Below, piece after piece: positions 32,955-41,200 of a stretch of DNA of 45,687 nt. A program made the translations under genes and the position numbers. Below the pieces are notes generated by a model, which saw only the letters and a list, made by a program, of their open reading frames with translations, was not told the DNA's origin and made no database searches. Source of the stretch: Rubrivivax sp. (GTDB lineage Bacteria; Pseudomonadota; Gammaproteobacteria; Burkholderiales; Burkholderiaceae_C); the NCBI GenBank assembly GCA_016788525.1, contig JAEUPD010000012.1, positions 1-45,687 of the forward strand, written 5' to 3'. Numbering within the stretch: the stretch's first letter is position 1; each line of letters starts with the position of its first letter.

Positions 32955-33928
32955 GCGTCTCGACGAACCACTTGCGCGTGCTGCGCTTCGCGGCACTGGC
33001 CAGCGGCCCGCGGCTCATCGTCACCGGCGCGGTGCACGGCAACGAGACCGCCGGCACGCGCGGCATCGAACGTGTCGTGCGCGAAGTCGAGCGCGGCGAA
33101 ATCGACATCGTGCGCGGCAGCGTCACCTTCGTGCCAGTGTGCAACCCGCTGGCCTACCGGCACCAGCGGCGCATCGGTGAGCGCAACCTCAACCGCCGCC
33201 TGCTGCCCGGCGACGCCCCCGAGCAGTACGAAGACCATCTTGCCAACGTGCTGTGCCCGCTGCTGGCCGAGCATGACGTGCTGCTCGACCTGCACAGCTT
33301 CCGCAGCCCCGGCCGGCCGTTCGCGCTGCGCGGGCCGGCCGACAACGATGGCGCGCTGGAGCCCTTCGCCCACGAAGCGGCCGAGGCACGGCTGGCCGCG
33401 CACCTGGGCGTTGCGCGCATCGTCGACGGCTGGCTCGACGCCTACTCGCGCGGCGTCGCCGAGCGCCGAGCGCGCGGCCTCACGCCCGGCGCGGTGAACG
33501 AGCACCCGGCCTACGGCATCGGCACCACCGAGTACATGCGCTCGGTGGGCGGCTACGCGGTCACGCTGGAGTGCGGCCAGCACGACGACCCGGCCGCGCC
33601 GGGCGTGGCCTACCACGCCATCCGGCAGACGCTGGCGCTGCTGGGCATCGGCGAACTTGCGCTGCACGAGCCCGCGGCACCGTTCGAGTGCCTGACGCTG
33701 GCGCGGGTCATCGACCGCCACGCCGAAGCCGACCACTTCGTGAAGGCGTGGACCAGCTTCGACCCGCTGGCCGCCGGCGAGCTGATCGCGCTGCGCGCCG
33801 ACGGCAGCGAGGTGCGTGCGCCCGAGCCCGGCTACATCGTGTTCCCCGACCATGCCGCACTGCCGGGACACGAGTGGTTCTACCTCGGGCAACGCAGCGC
33901 GCGCAGCCTTGCGCCTGGGAAGGGGTGA
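32951..33928 (+). CDS. Succinylglutamate desuccinylase/aspartoacylase family protein
   Basis: 325 residues. The zinc carboxypeptidase-like fold is shown by VTGAVHGNETAGTRGIERVV (zinc ligands His and Glu in H-x-x-E), NPLAYRHQRRIGERNLNRRL, DVLLDLHSFRSPGRPF (third ligand His) and VTLECGQHDD with the catalytic Glu. It should remove an acyl group from an N-acyl amino acid. The C-terminal beta part reads LIALRADGSEVRAPEPGYIV. No other ast genes are near, so arginine breakdown is not supported. It overlaps purC by four bases. Confidence 0.87.
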   Translation: MSVSTNHLRVLRFAALASGPRLIVTGAVHGNETAGTRGIERVVREVERGEIDIVRGSVTFVPVCNPLAYRHQRRIGERNLNRRLLPGDAPEQYEDHLANVLCPLLAEHDVLLDLHSFRSPGRPFALRGPADNDGALEPFAHEAAEARLAAHLGVARIVDGWLDAYSRGVAERRARGLTPGAVNEHPAYGIGTTEYMRSVGGYAVTLECGQHDDPAAPGVAYHAIRQTLALLGIGELALHEPAAPFECLTLARVIDRHAEADHFVKAWTSFDPLAAGELIALRADGSEVRAPEPGYIVFPDHAALPGHEWFYLGQRSARSLAPGKG

Positions 33929-33993
33929 CCGAACCCCTGCGTGGGGCTCACTCAGCCTGAGTTCGGCGGTTGCGCGTTCGAGGCGGGTGGCGC

Positions 33994-34106
33994 GCCAAGG
34001 CCGCCGGGTGGTCGGCTCCGCGAATTTCCTCTTCGGGGGGCCGAGCTGCGCTCGGCCCCCCGATGCCCTCTTGATTTCGCTGCGCCGACCACCCGGCGTC
34101 CTTGGC
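33994..34106 (+). repeat. Nested inverted-repeat element, copy 1
   Basis: Outer arms 33994-34015 and 34085-34106 are complementary at 21 of 22 bases. Inside, a 13-bp stem (34033-34045 with 34051-34063, loop CTGCG) is perfect. Between arm and stem lie CGCGAATTTCCTCTTC and GATGCCCTCTTGATTTCG, which are conserved in copy 2. Confidence 0.85.
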
Positions 34107-34154
34107 GGGCACGCGGATCGTTCGCCGCGCGCTCGAACCCCGCAGCGTGTGCCT

Positions 34155-34271
34155 GGACCGGGCCACCGGGGTGCCCTGCGCAGCGAAATCAAGGGTGCAT
34201 CCGAGGGCCTTGCGAAGCCAGGCCCTCGGAGAAGGACATTCGCGCAGCAGGGCACCCCGGCGGCCCGGTCC
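34155..34271 (-). repeat. Nested inverted-repeat element, copy 2 (inverted)
   Basis: Outer arms 34155-34179 and 34247-34271 pair at 24 of 25 bases. Inner stem 34200-34210 with 34220-34230 is perfect over 11 bp. Read on the minus strand, the single-stranded parts match copy 1 closely (CGCGAATGTCCTTCTC and GATGCACCCTTGATTTCG), while the stem sequences are quite different but still pair. Copies 1 and 2 are 48 bases apart and head to head. Confidence 0.85.
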
Positions 34272-34392
34272 CGCCACCACGCAAGCAGTGCGCCCGATGG
34301 CCTTCAAACGAGGTCACGCCTTCCGAGCGGCAGCGCCGGACATGGCGCCTGCCGGACCGCCGGCACTTCCTCGTGTGACCCAATCACCAACG

Positions 34393-34480
34393 CCGCGAAT
34401 TTCCACGGGGGCCGCGGGCCCTGTCACGTCGGTGCGCGCGGTGTCCCTTGCGCGGTGGAGGGCCGCCCCCGCGCGAGGGA
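34393..34480. repeat. Partial repeat copy and further hairpin
   Basis: CCGCGAATTTCC (34393-34404) repeats the conserved opening of copy 1. TCCCTTGCGCGG (34444-34455) pairs with CCGCGCGAGGGA (34469-34480), with one G-T. The rest of the 33929-34550 gap shows no gene. Confidence 0.5.
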
Positions 34481-34550
34481 TGGTCCACCCCCGCAAGGCG
34501 GTCCAATCATCCCGCCCCATCGAGTGATGCGTTGGGCGCGGAGATTGGCT

Positions 34551-34859
34551 ATGCAGTTCGATGAATGCTTCGAAGGCGAGTACCGCATCTTCGTCGGCGC
34601 GCTGGACGCGCCGCGCGGCGACGGCTACATCGCCGCCGTGGTGGTAAGCCGGCTGCTGCCTTGCGACGGCGCGGCACCCGCCATGGCCGAAGGCAACGCC
34701 AACGCCCCGGGCAGCCGGCGTGCCCGCGAGGTCTGGCGCGACGACAGCCTGGCCTGCGGCTACCGCTGGCCCACGCCCGAGGCAGCCTTGCACTACGCAA
34801 AGAACCGCGCCCGCGAGATGGTGCGCAAGGCCTCGCCGATGCTGGCGCACCCGGCCTGA
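34551..34859 (+). CDS. Small conserved hypothetical protein
   Basis: 102 residues from ATG 34551. Reads [65 protein letters not shown]. It has no signal peptide or membrane segment; three cysteines are present. The shape suggests a small alpha/beta protein. I recognise no known domain. The gene lies 85 bases before mnmA on the same strand. Confidence 0.65.
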   Translation: MQFDECFEGEYRIFVGALDAPRGDGYIAAVVVSRLLPCDGAAPAMAEGNANAPGSRRAREVWRDDSLACGYRWPTPEAALHYAKNRAREMVRKASPMLAHPA

Positions 34860-34944
34860 AGGCCCGCCGCCGCAGGCGGCTCGCGCCGGGGCTCGGGAGG
34901 GCGGCCTGCCCGCTCAGACAGAGGCCGCCTCGATAATCCTCGCC

Positions 34945-36225
34945 ATGCAAGCGGCGGCGCGGCAGCGCATCGTGGTGGGTCTTTCCGGCGGTGTCGATTC
35001 CGCGGTCAGCGCCTGGCTGCTCAAGTGCGCCGGGCACGAGGTCGTCGGAATCTTCATGAAGAACTGGGAAGACGACGACGACAGCGAGTACTGTTCGAGC
35101 AACGCCGACTTCATCGATGCCGCGGCGGTGGCCGACGTGATCGGCATCGAGCTGGAGCATGTCAACTTCGCGGCCGACTACAAGGACCGCGTGTTCGCCG
35201 AGTTTCTGCGCGAGTACCAGGCCGGTCGCACGCCCAACCCCGACGTGCTGTGCAATGCCGAGATCAAGTTCAAGGCGTTCCTCGACCACGCGCTGCGGCT
35301 GGGCGCGCAGAAGATCGCCACCGGCCACTACGCGCGCGTGCGCGCAGTAGCCGACGCCTCGCGCCCGGCGGGCGAGCGCTTCGAGCTGCTCAAGGGCCTG
35401 GACCCGGTCAAGGACCAGAGCTACTTCCTGCACCGGCTCACGCAGGCGCAGCTGGCGCGCACGCTGTTCCCCGTGGGCGAGCTGAGGAAGACCGCGGTGC
35501 GCGCGCTGGCCGAGCAGATCGGCCTGCCGAACGCGAAGAAGAAGGACAGCACCGGCATCTGCTTCATCGGCGAGCGCCCGTTTCGCGAGTTCCTCTCGCG
35601 CTACCTCAGCCACGCGCCGGGGCCGATGCTCGACGAGAGCGGGCGCGAGCTCGGGCGGCATGTCGGCCTGAGCTTCTACACGATCGGGCAGCGGCACGGG
35701 CTGGGCATCGGCGGCATGCGGCCGCCGGACCGCGCGCGCCATGCCGGCCAGGAAGTCGGGCGCGGCGACCTGCACGAACCGTGGTACGTGGCGGCCAAGG
35801 ATCTTGCGCACAACGCGCTGCGCGTGGTGCAGGGGCACCAGCACCCATGGCTGCACGCCACGGCGCTGGAGGCCTTCGACTGCGCCTGGGTTTGCGGCCG
35901 GCCGCCCGCGGCGGGCCTGTACGGCGTGAAGACGCGCTATCGCCAGGCCGATTCGCCGTGCACGCTGCGCCTGCTGGGGCCCGAGGGAGGCTTGGGCGGC
36001 CCGGCCGGGTTTGCGCTCGACTTCGCGCCGCCGCACCTGCAATGGGCCGCGGCGCCGGGGCAGAGTGCCGTGCTCTACGACGGCGAGGTCTGCCTCGGCG
36101 GCGGCGTGATCGAGCGCGCCACGGTGCCCGCGCTGGACGCCACGCCGCTGCACCTGCTGGCGCCGCCGCCCCGTCGGCGCCCGGCGGCGAACACCCGTCG
36201 CACTGCCCGGCGATTCGTCACCTGA
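34945..36225 (+). CDS. mnmA: tRNA-specific 2-thiouridylase MnmA
   Basis: 426 residues. The PP-loop [18 protein letters not shown] binds ATP. The catalytic cysteines are in [16 protein letters not shown] and [42 protein letters not shown] and [14 protein letters not shown] are family marks. It puts sulfur on C2 of the wobble uridine in Lys, Glu and Gln tRNAs. It is longer than usual (about 360-385): an insert of about 20 residues follows IGGM ([20 protein letters not shown]), and a basic tail ([18 protein letters not shown]) closes it. Confidence 0.95.
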   Translation: MQAAARQRIVVGLSGGVDSAVSAWLLKCAGHEVVGIFMKNWEDDDDSEYCSSNADFIDAAAVADVIGIELEHVNFAADYKDRVFAEFLREYQAGRTPNPDVLCNAEIKFKAFLDHALRLGAQKIATGHYARVRAVADASRPAGERFELLKGLDPVKDQSYFLHRLTQAQLARTLFPVGELRKTAVRALAEQIGLPNAKKKDSTGICFIGERPFREFLSRYLSHAPGPMLDESGRELGRHVGLSFYTIGQRHGLGIGGMRPPDRARHAGQEVGRGDLHEPWYVAAKDLAHNALRVVQGHQHPWLHATALEAFDCAWVCGRPPAAGLYGVKTRYRQADSPCTLRLLGPEGGLGGPAGFALDFAPPHLQWAAAPGQSAVLYDGEVCLGGGVIERATVPALDATPLHLLAPPPRRRPAANTRRTARRFVT

Positions 36226-36376
36226 CGGGCGGACCGTCGTCACGCTGCCGGACAATCCCGCGCGCTGACGCCCAGGACCTGCGCTGGCCAAGCGGCTCAC
36301 CCGGTCGACCCGGCTGCCGGCGGCTGGCCATCGGCCCCGATTCGCCAGCGACCGCGCCCATCCCACTACATCCGCC

Positions 36377-37666
36377 ATGTCTGTCACCCTGCCCCCTGCC
36401 GGCAATGCCCCCCGGCTGAACCCCGCCGGACCCAAGCCGGGCGCTGCCAGCCCCGTGGCGCGCCGCCGCCGCCGGCGCTGGCTGTGGGCCGGCGTGGCCG
36501 TGCTCGTCGTCGCCGCGCTCGGCTTCGGTGCCGCCAACCGGCCGCAGGAAGTGCAGGTCAGCAGCGTGCTCAGCGCCTACCCGTCGGCGCAGTACGGGCT
36601 GCTCACGGCCTCGGGCTACGTGGTGGCGCAGCGCCGCGCGGCGGTCTCCAGCAAGGCCACCGGGCGCCTGATCGAGCTGCGCGTGCGCGAGGGCAGCGTG
36701 GTCAAGGCCGGCGAGCTGATCGGCCGGCTCGACGCCGCCGACGTGGCGGCCACGACGCAGGCCGCGCAGGCCGGCGTGCGCCAGGCAGAGGCCGGCAGGG
36801 CGCAGGCCCACGCCGGCGAGAAGCAAGCCCAGGTGGAGCTGGCCAATGCCCAGACGGAGCTGAACCGCGTGCTGGCGCTGGAAAAGCAAGGCTTCGTCTC
36901 GGCGCAGGCGGTGGACGCCGCGCGCCGCCGTGTCGACGCCGCCCGCGCCACCGTGGCCGCGGCGGCCGCCGGCATCGCCTCGGCCGAAGGGGCGCACGCG
37001 GTGGCGGGTGCGCAGCTGCGCGTGCAGCAGGTGCAGCGCGACAACACCGAGATCCGTGCGCCGTTCGACGGCGTGGTGCTGGTGAAGAACGCCAATGTCG
37101 GCGACCTCATCACGCCGTTCTCCAGCGCCGGCGGCACGCAAGGCGCCGTGGTGACGATGGCCGACATGGGCACGCTCGAAGTGGAGGCCGATGTCTCCGA
37201 GGCCAACGTGGCCAAGGTGAAGATCGACATGCCGGTGGAGATCGTGCTCGACGCGCTGCCCGGCGAGCGCTTTCGCGGCACGGTGGTGCGCATCGTGCCG
37301 ACGGTGGACCGGGCCAAGGCCACCGTGATGACCAAGGTGCGCTTCGAGCAGCTGGACACGCGCATCCTGCCCGAGATGAGCGCCAAGGTGGTGTTCCTCA
37401 CGCAGCGGCCGGGCGATGCCGACTTCAAGCCCGTGGTGGCCGTGAACCCCAAGGCGGTGGTCGAGCGCGAGGGCCGCAAGGTGGTGTTCCGCATCGGCGG
37501 CAGTACGAAGGAGCCGCTGGCCGAGCTGGTGCCCGTGACCCTGGGCCGCACGCTGGGCGACGCGCTCGAGGTAACCGGCGCGCCGCTGAAGGCCACCGAC
37601 CGCGTGGTGCTCGGCCCCGGCGACAAGCTGCGCCATGGCGCGCGCGTCGCGCTGGCCGGCAAGTGA
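36377..37666 (+). CDS. MacA-like periplasmic adaptor protein
   Basis: 429 residues. An N-terminal membrane anchor (about 35-53) follows a basic stretch (ARRRRRRW). The barrel-sandwich hybrid halves are ASGYVVAQRRAAVSSKATGR with LRVREGSVVKAGELIGRLDA and DNTEIRAPFDGVVLVKNANV; between them lies a helical hairpin (about 135-215, AQAGVRQAEAGRAQAHAGEK and on). The beta-barrel follows (TLEVEADVSEANVAKVKIDM). This is an HlyD/MacA adaptor linking the inner-membrane ABC parts made by the next three genes to an outer-membrane channel. The substrate is unknown; no TolC-like gene is in the window. Confidence 0.88.
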   Translation: MSVTLPPAGNAPRLNPAGPKPGAASPVARRRRRRWLWAGVAVLVVAALGFGAANRPQEVQVSSVLSAYPSAQYGLLTASGYVVAQRRAAVSSKATGRLIELRVREGSVVKAGELIGRLDAADVAATTQAAQAGVRQAEAGRAQAHAGEKQAQVELANAQTELNRVLALEKQGFVSAQAVDAARRRVDAARATVAAAAAGIASAEGAHAVAGAQLRVQQVQRDNTEIRAPFDGVVLVKNANVGDLITPFSSAGGTQGAVVTMADMGTLEVEADVSEANVAKVKIDMPVEIVLDALPGERFRGTVVRIVPTVDRAKATVMTKVRFEQLDTRILPEMSAKVVFLTQRPGDADFKPVVAVNPKAVVEREGRKVVFRIGGSTKEPLAELVPVTLGRTLGDALEVTGAPLKATDRVVLGPGDKLRHGARVALAGK

Positions 37667-37689
37667 CGCGTGCTGTGGGGCCCGCCTCG

Positions 37690-38397
37690 ATGAGCGAAGC
37701 CGCGCCGCCGCTCATCCGCATCCGCGGCCTGGTCAAGACCTACCGGCGCGGCGGGCAGGACATCCCGGTGCTTCAGGGCCTGGACCTCGATGTCGCCGCC
37801 GGTGACTTCATCGCGCTGATGGGCCCCAGCGGCTCGGGCAAGAGCACGCTCTTGAACCTCATCGCCGGCATCGACAAGGCCACCGCCGGCACCATCGAGA
37901 TTGCCGGCACCGACATCGCCACGCTGGGCGAAGGCGAACTCGCCGACTGGCGCGCGGCCAACGTCGGCTTCATATTTCAGTTCTACAACCTGATGCCGGT
38001 GCTGACCGCGTTCGAGAACGTCGAGCTGCCGCTCTTGCTGCAGCCGCTGTCGGCCCGCGAGCGCCACCAGCGCGTGGACGAGGTGCTGGCGCTGGTGCAA
38101 CTGACTGACCGTGCCGACCACTATCCCAACGAGCTCTCCGGCGGCCAGCAGCAGCGGGTGGCGATCGCGCGCGCGCTGGTCACCTCGCCGCAGCTGATCG
38201 TCGCCGACGAGCCCACCGGTGACCTCGACCGCGCTACCGGCGAGGAGGTGCTGAACCTGATGGCCGGGCTGGTGCACGACCTCGGCAAGACGATCGTGAT
38301 GGTCACGCACGACCCCAAGGCGGCGGCACGCGCGCGGCGCCTGGTGCACCTGGAAAAGGGCGTGCTGGTCGACGAAGTCGAGCCGGCCGCGCCCTGA
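37690..38397 (+). CDS. ABC transporter ATPase, MacB/LolD type
   Basis: 235 residues. Walker [20 protein letters not shown]-loop: [20 protein letters not shown]. Signature: [16 protein letters not shown]. Walker [14 protein letters not shown]. Switch His: VMVTHD. It powers the two FtsX-type permeases that follow, together with the adaptor before it. ATG 37690 lies 23 bases after the adaptor's stop. This subfamily works mechanically on periplasmic partners rather than moving substrate through the membrane. Confidence 0.93.
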   Translation: MSEAAPPLIRIRGLVKTYRRGGQDIPVLQGLDLDVAAGDFIALMGPSGSGKSTLLNLIAGIDKATAGTIEIAGTDIATLGEGELADWRAANVGFIFQFYNLMPVLTAFENVELPLLLQPLSARERHQRVDEVLALVQLTDRADHYPNELSGGQQQRVAIARALVTSPQLIVADEPTGDLDRATGEEVLNLMAGLVHDLGKTIVMVTHDPKAAARARRLVHLEKGVLVDEVEPAAP

Positions 38398-38430
38398 ACC
38401 GGCCGCCGCGGCGCCTGGGTTCACACCGCC

Positions 38431-39591
38431 ATGTTCGTGCTGCGACTGCTGCTGAAGAACGCCTTCCGGCACCGGCTGCGCACGTTGCTCACGATGGTGG
38501 GGCTGGTGGTGGCGGTGTGCGCCTTCGGGTTCCTGCGCACCACGGTGGATGCGTGGTACGCCGGCGCCGAGGCGAGCAGCAGCACGCGGCTCATCGTGCG
38601 CAGCGCCACGTCGCTGACGGTGCCGCTGCCGCTGGCCTACGCCGAGCGGCTGCGCGCGGTGGAAGGCGTGGCCAGCGTGAGCTGGTCGAACTGGTTCGGC
38701 GGCATCTACCAGAGCGAGCGCAACTTCTTCCCGCAGTTCGGCGTGGACCCGCCGAGCTACCTGGCGCTGTACCCCGAGTTCCGCTTGAGCGAACAGGAGC
38801 GGGTCGCCTGGCAGCGCGACCGCAAGGGCGCCGTGGTCGGCCGCAAGCTCGCCGAGCGCTTCGGCTGGAAGATCGGCGACACCGTGCCGCTGCGCGGCAC
38901 CATCTACAGCGGCACCTGGAGCTTCACCGTGCGCGGCATCTACGAGGGCGCCGACGAAACCATCGACGAAGGCCAGATGCTCATCCAGTGGGCCTACCTC
39001 AACGAGGTGGTCAAGGAGCGCACCAAGGGCCGAAGCGGCGACTTCGTCGGCGTGTTCGTCATCGGCATCGACGAGCCGGCCAACGCCGCGCTGGTGGCGC
39101 AGCGCATCGACAGCCAGTTCCGCAACTCGGTGGCCGAGACGATGACCGAAACCGAGAAGGCCTTCCAGCTCAGTTTCGTGGCGATGAGCGAGGCGATCCT
39201 CGTGGCGCTGCAGGCGGTGAGCGTGATCATCATCGTCATCATCATGGCGGTGATGGCCAACACGATGACGATGACGGCGCGCGAGCGGCTGGCCGAGTAC
39301 GCCACGCTCAAGGCGCTGGGGTTCGGGCCGGGGTTCGTGGTGCGGCTGCTGTTCGGCGAGAGCCTGCTGATCGCGCTGATCGGCGGGGTGCTCGGCATCG
39401 CCGCCACGTTTCCGCTGGCCGCCGGCTTCAAGTCGCTGGTGGGCACGCTGTTCCCGGTGTTCAACGTCTCCGCGTTGACGATGGCGCTGCAGTTCGCCGC
39501 GGCGTTGGTCGTCGGCCTGGTGGCCGCGGCCTGGCCGGCGTGGAAGATGAGCCGCATCGACATCGTCGCGGGGCTGCGGCATGTGGCGTGA
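38431..39591 (+). CDS. FtsX-like ABC permease (first)
   Basis: 386 residues. One membrane helix near the start (RTLLTMVGLVVAVCAFGFLR), a large periplasmic domain (about 45-265), then three helices: VSVIIIVIIMAVMANTMTMT, LLIALIGGVLGIAATFPLAA, and FAAALVVGLVAAAWPAWKMS. Motifs ARERLAEYATLKALGFGPGF and AWKMSRIDIVAGLRHV are typical of MacB/FtsX permeases. It pairs with the permease made by 39653-40825 and the ATPase before it. Confidence 0.9.
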   Translation: MFVLRLLLKNAFRHRLRTLLTMVGLVVAVCAFGFLRTTVDAWYAGAEASSSTRLIVRSATSLTVPLPLAYAERLRAVEGVASVSWSNWFGGIYQSERNFFPQFGVDPPSYLALYPEFRLSEQERVAWQRDRKGAVVGRKLAERFGWKIGDTVPLRGTIYSGTWSFTVRGIYEGADETIDEGQMLIQWAYLNEVVKERTKGRSGDFVGVFVIGIDEPANAALVAQRIDSQFRNSVAETMTETEKAFQLSFVAMSEAILVALQAVSVIIIVIIMAVMANTMTMTARERLAEYATLKALGFGPGFVVRLLFGESLLIALIGGVLGIAATFPLAAGFKSLVGTLFPVFNVSALTMALQFAAALVVGLVAAAWPAWKMSRIDIVAGLRHVA

Positions 39592-39652
39592 GGCCGCAGG
39601 GTGCGCCCTTTGGCCCACGCCGGCGGCTGCGGCATGCACGTGAACCGCTGAC

Positions 39653-40825
39653 ATGCGCGCCGTGCCGCTGGCCTACATCGCGCGCAACCTGTGGGTGCGC
39701 CGCGTCACCACCGTGCTCACCGCGGCCGGCATGGCGCTGGTGGTGTATGTCTTCGCCACCGTGCTGATGATGACGGAGGGCATCCGCACGACGCTGGTGG
39801 CCACCGGCCAACCCGACAACGTGCTCGTGCTGCGCAAGGGCGCCGGCGCCGAGATCAACAGCGGCATCTCGCGAACGCAGGCGGCCATCCTGGAGACGCT
39901 GCCGGGCATCGCCACCGACGCCGCCGGCCACCCGCTGGTCAGCAAGGAGCCGGTGATCCTCAACAACCTCGTCAAGCGCGGCACCGGCCGGCCCAGCAAC
40001 GTGGCGATGCGCGGCACCGGCGAGCGCGGCCTCGTGCTGCGCCCGCAGGTGCGCATCGTCGAGGGGCGCATGTTCCGGCCTGGCAGCGCTGAGGTGATCG
40101 CCGGCCGCGCGGTGGCCGCGGGCTTCGCCGGGGTGCAGGTGGGCGCCACGCTGCGCTTCGGCGGGCGCGAGTGGACCGTGGTGGGCCTGTTCGACGCCGG
40201 TCGCAGCGGCTTCGACAGCGAGATCTGGGCCGATGCCGAGCAGTTGATGGCGGCGTTCCGCCGCAACGCCTACTCGAGCGTGGTGTTCAGGCTGGCCGAT
40301 GCCGAAGCCGACTTTGCGCGCGCCACCCAGCTCATCGACGAGGACCCGCGGCTGAAGCTGGAGCCCAAGCGCGAGATCCAGTTCTATGCCGACCAGAGCC
40401 GGGCGCTGGCCACCTTCATCAGCTACCTGGGCACGGCGCTGGCGGTGATCTTCAGCATCGGCGCCATCGTCGGCGCGATGATCACGATGTTCGGCAGCGT
40501 GGCCTCGCGCGTGGGCGAGATCGGCACGCTGCGCGCGCTGGGCTTCCGCCGTGGCGCGGTGCTCTCGGCGTTCCTGCTCGAGGCGCTGGGTCTGGCGCTG
40601 GTGGGCGGGGTGCTGGGCCTGGCCGGCGCCAGCTTCATGCAGGCGGTGGACATCTCGACCACCAACTTCGCCACGTTCAGCGAACTGGCATTCCAGTTCA
40701 CGTTGACGCCGGAGATCGCCGTGCAGGCGATGGTGTTCGCGCTGGTGATGGGTCTCGCGGGCGGGTTCCTGCCGGCGTGGCGCGCGGCGCGGTTGAAGAT
40801 CGTCGATTGCCTGCGCGCGGCGTGA
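39653..40825 (+). CDS. FtsX-like ABC permease (second)
   Basis: 390 residues, a distant paralog of the preceding permease with the same plan: an N-terminal helix (TTVLTAAGMALVVYVFATVL), a periplasmic domain (about 45-265, including GRPSNVAMRGTGERG and VEGRMFRPGSAEVIAGRAVA), and three C-terminal helices. SRVGEIGTLRALGFRRGAVL and AWRAARLKIVDCLRAA are the family marks. Two separate half-permeases are used in place of one homodimeric MacB. It is the last gene of the four-gene operon. Confidence 0.9.
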   Translation: MRAVPLAYIARNLWVRRVTTVLTAAGMALVVYVFATVLMMTEGIRTTLVATGQPDNVLVLRKGAGAEINSGISRTQAAILETLPGIATDAAGHPLVSKEPVILNNLVKRGTGRPSNVAMRGTGERGLVLRPQVRIVEGRMFRPGSAEVIAGRAVAAGFAGVQVGATLRFGGREWTVVGLFDAGRSGFDSEIWADAEQLMAAFRRNAYSSVVFRLADAEADFARATQLIDEDPRLKLEPKREIQFYADQSRALATFISYLGTALAVIFSIGAIVGAMITMFGSVASRVGEIGTLRALGFRRGAVLSAFLLEALGLALVGGVLGLAGASFMQAVDISTTNFATFSELAFQFTLTPEIAVQAMVFALVMGLAGGFLPAWRAARLKIVDCLRAA

Positions 40826-40846
40826 GGGCGGCGCGCGCGCGCCCAC

Positions 40847-40984
40847 TCAGGCGCGCGACGCCTGCACCGCAGCGACCAGGGCGGCCGGCGCGTCGCTGGT
40901 GGCCAGGTGGTCGATGCCGAACATCACCCCGACCGTGAGGATGGTTGCGAGGGCGAGGGAGGCGAGGCGGTGGCTGGTGATCAT
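40847..40984 (-). CDS. 45-residue membrane or exported peptide
   Basis: ATG 40984, with GGGAG 6-10 bases ahead, to TGA 40847: MITSHRLASLALATILTVGV, then MFGIDHLATSDAPAALVAAV, then QASRA. The N-terminal half is a single hydrophobic segment that could be a signal peptide or membrane anchor. The frame has clear coding bias (G or C in the third position). Peptides of this shape are common in Burkholderiales, and their function is unknown. It is convergent with the permease gene 22 bases away. Confidence 0.6.
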   Translation of the reverse strand: MITSHRLASLALATILTVGVMFGIDHLATSDAPAALVAAVQASRA

Positions 40985-41200
40985 GGTGGGCTCCCGGGTG
41001 GGTGACAGCGCGTTGCGTTGTCGGGACTATCGACTTCGGGGCCGGTTGGGTCGAGGGGCGCGCGATGAACTGCGGGCGGCAAGGGATCGCCTGCGCGGCT
41101 GGGCGATCAGCCGGAGCGGCCCGGCCCGTGCCCGGCGGCCACGGCGCGCCTGGTGTAGCGTGGGCGGCCGCGCCCGGCGGCCGGGCCGGGCCAACGACCC

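Noticed and set aside
33994-34271. Integron attC-like sites
   Set aside because: The paired arms lack the GTTRRRY core-site ends, the copies are inverted rather than in a head-to-tail cassette order, and no integrase gene is seen.
37571-37576. GTAACC on the plus strand in the adaptor gene
   Set aside because: No CGAA at the required distance, and it lies inside a coding region.
36616-39654. A 1012-codon minus-strand open frame over the transporter operon
   Set aside because: It is an antisense shadow; the plus strand encodes four clear ABC-efflux proteins.
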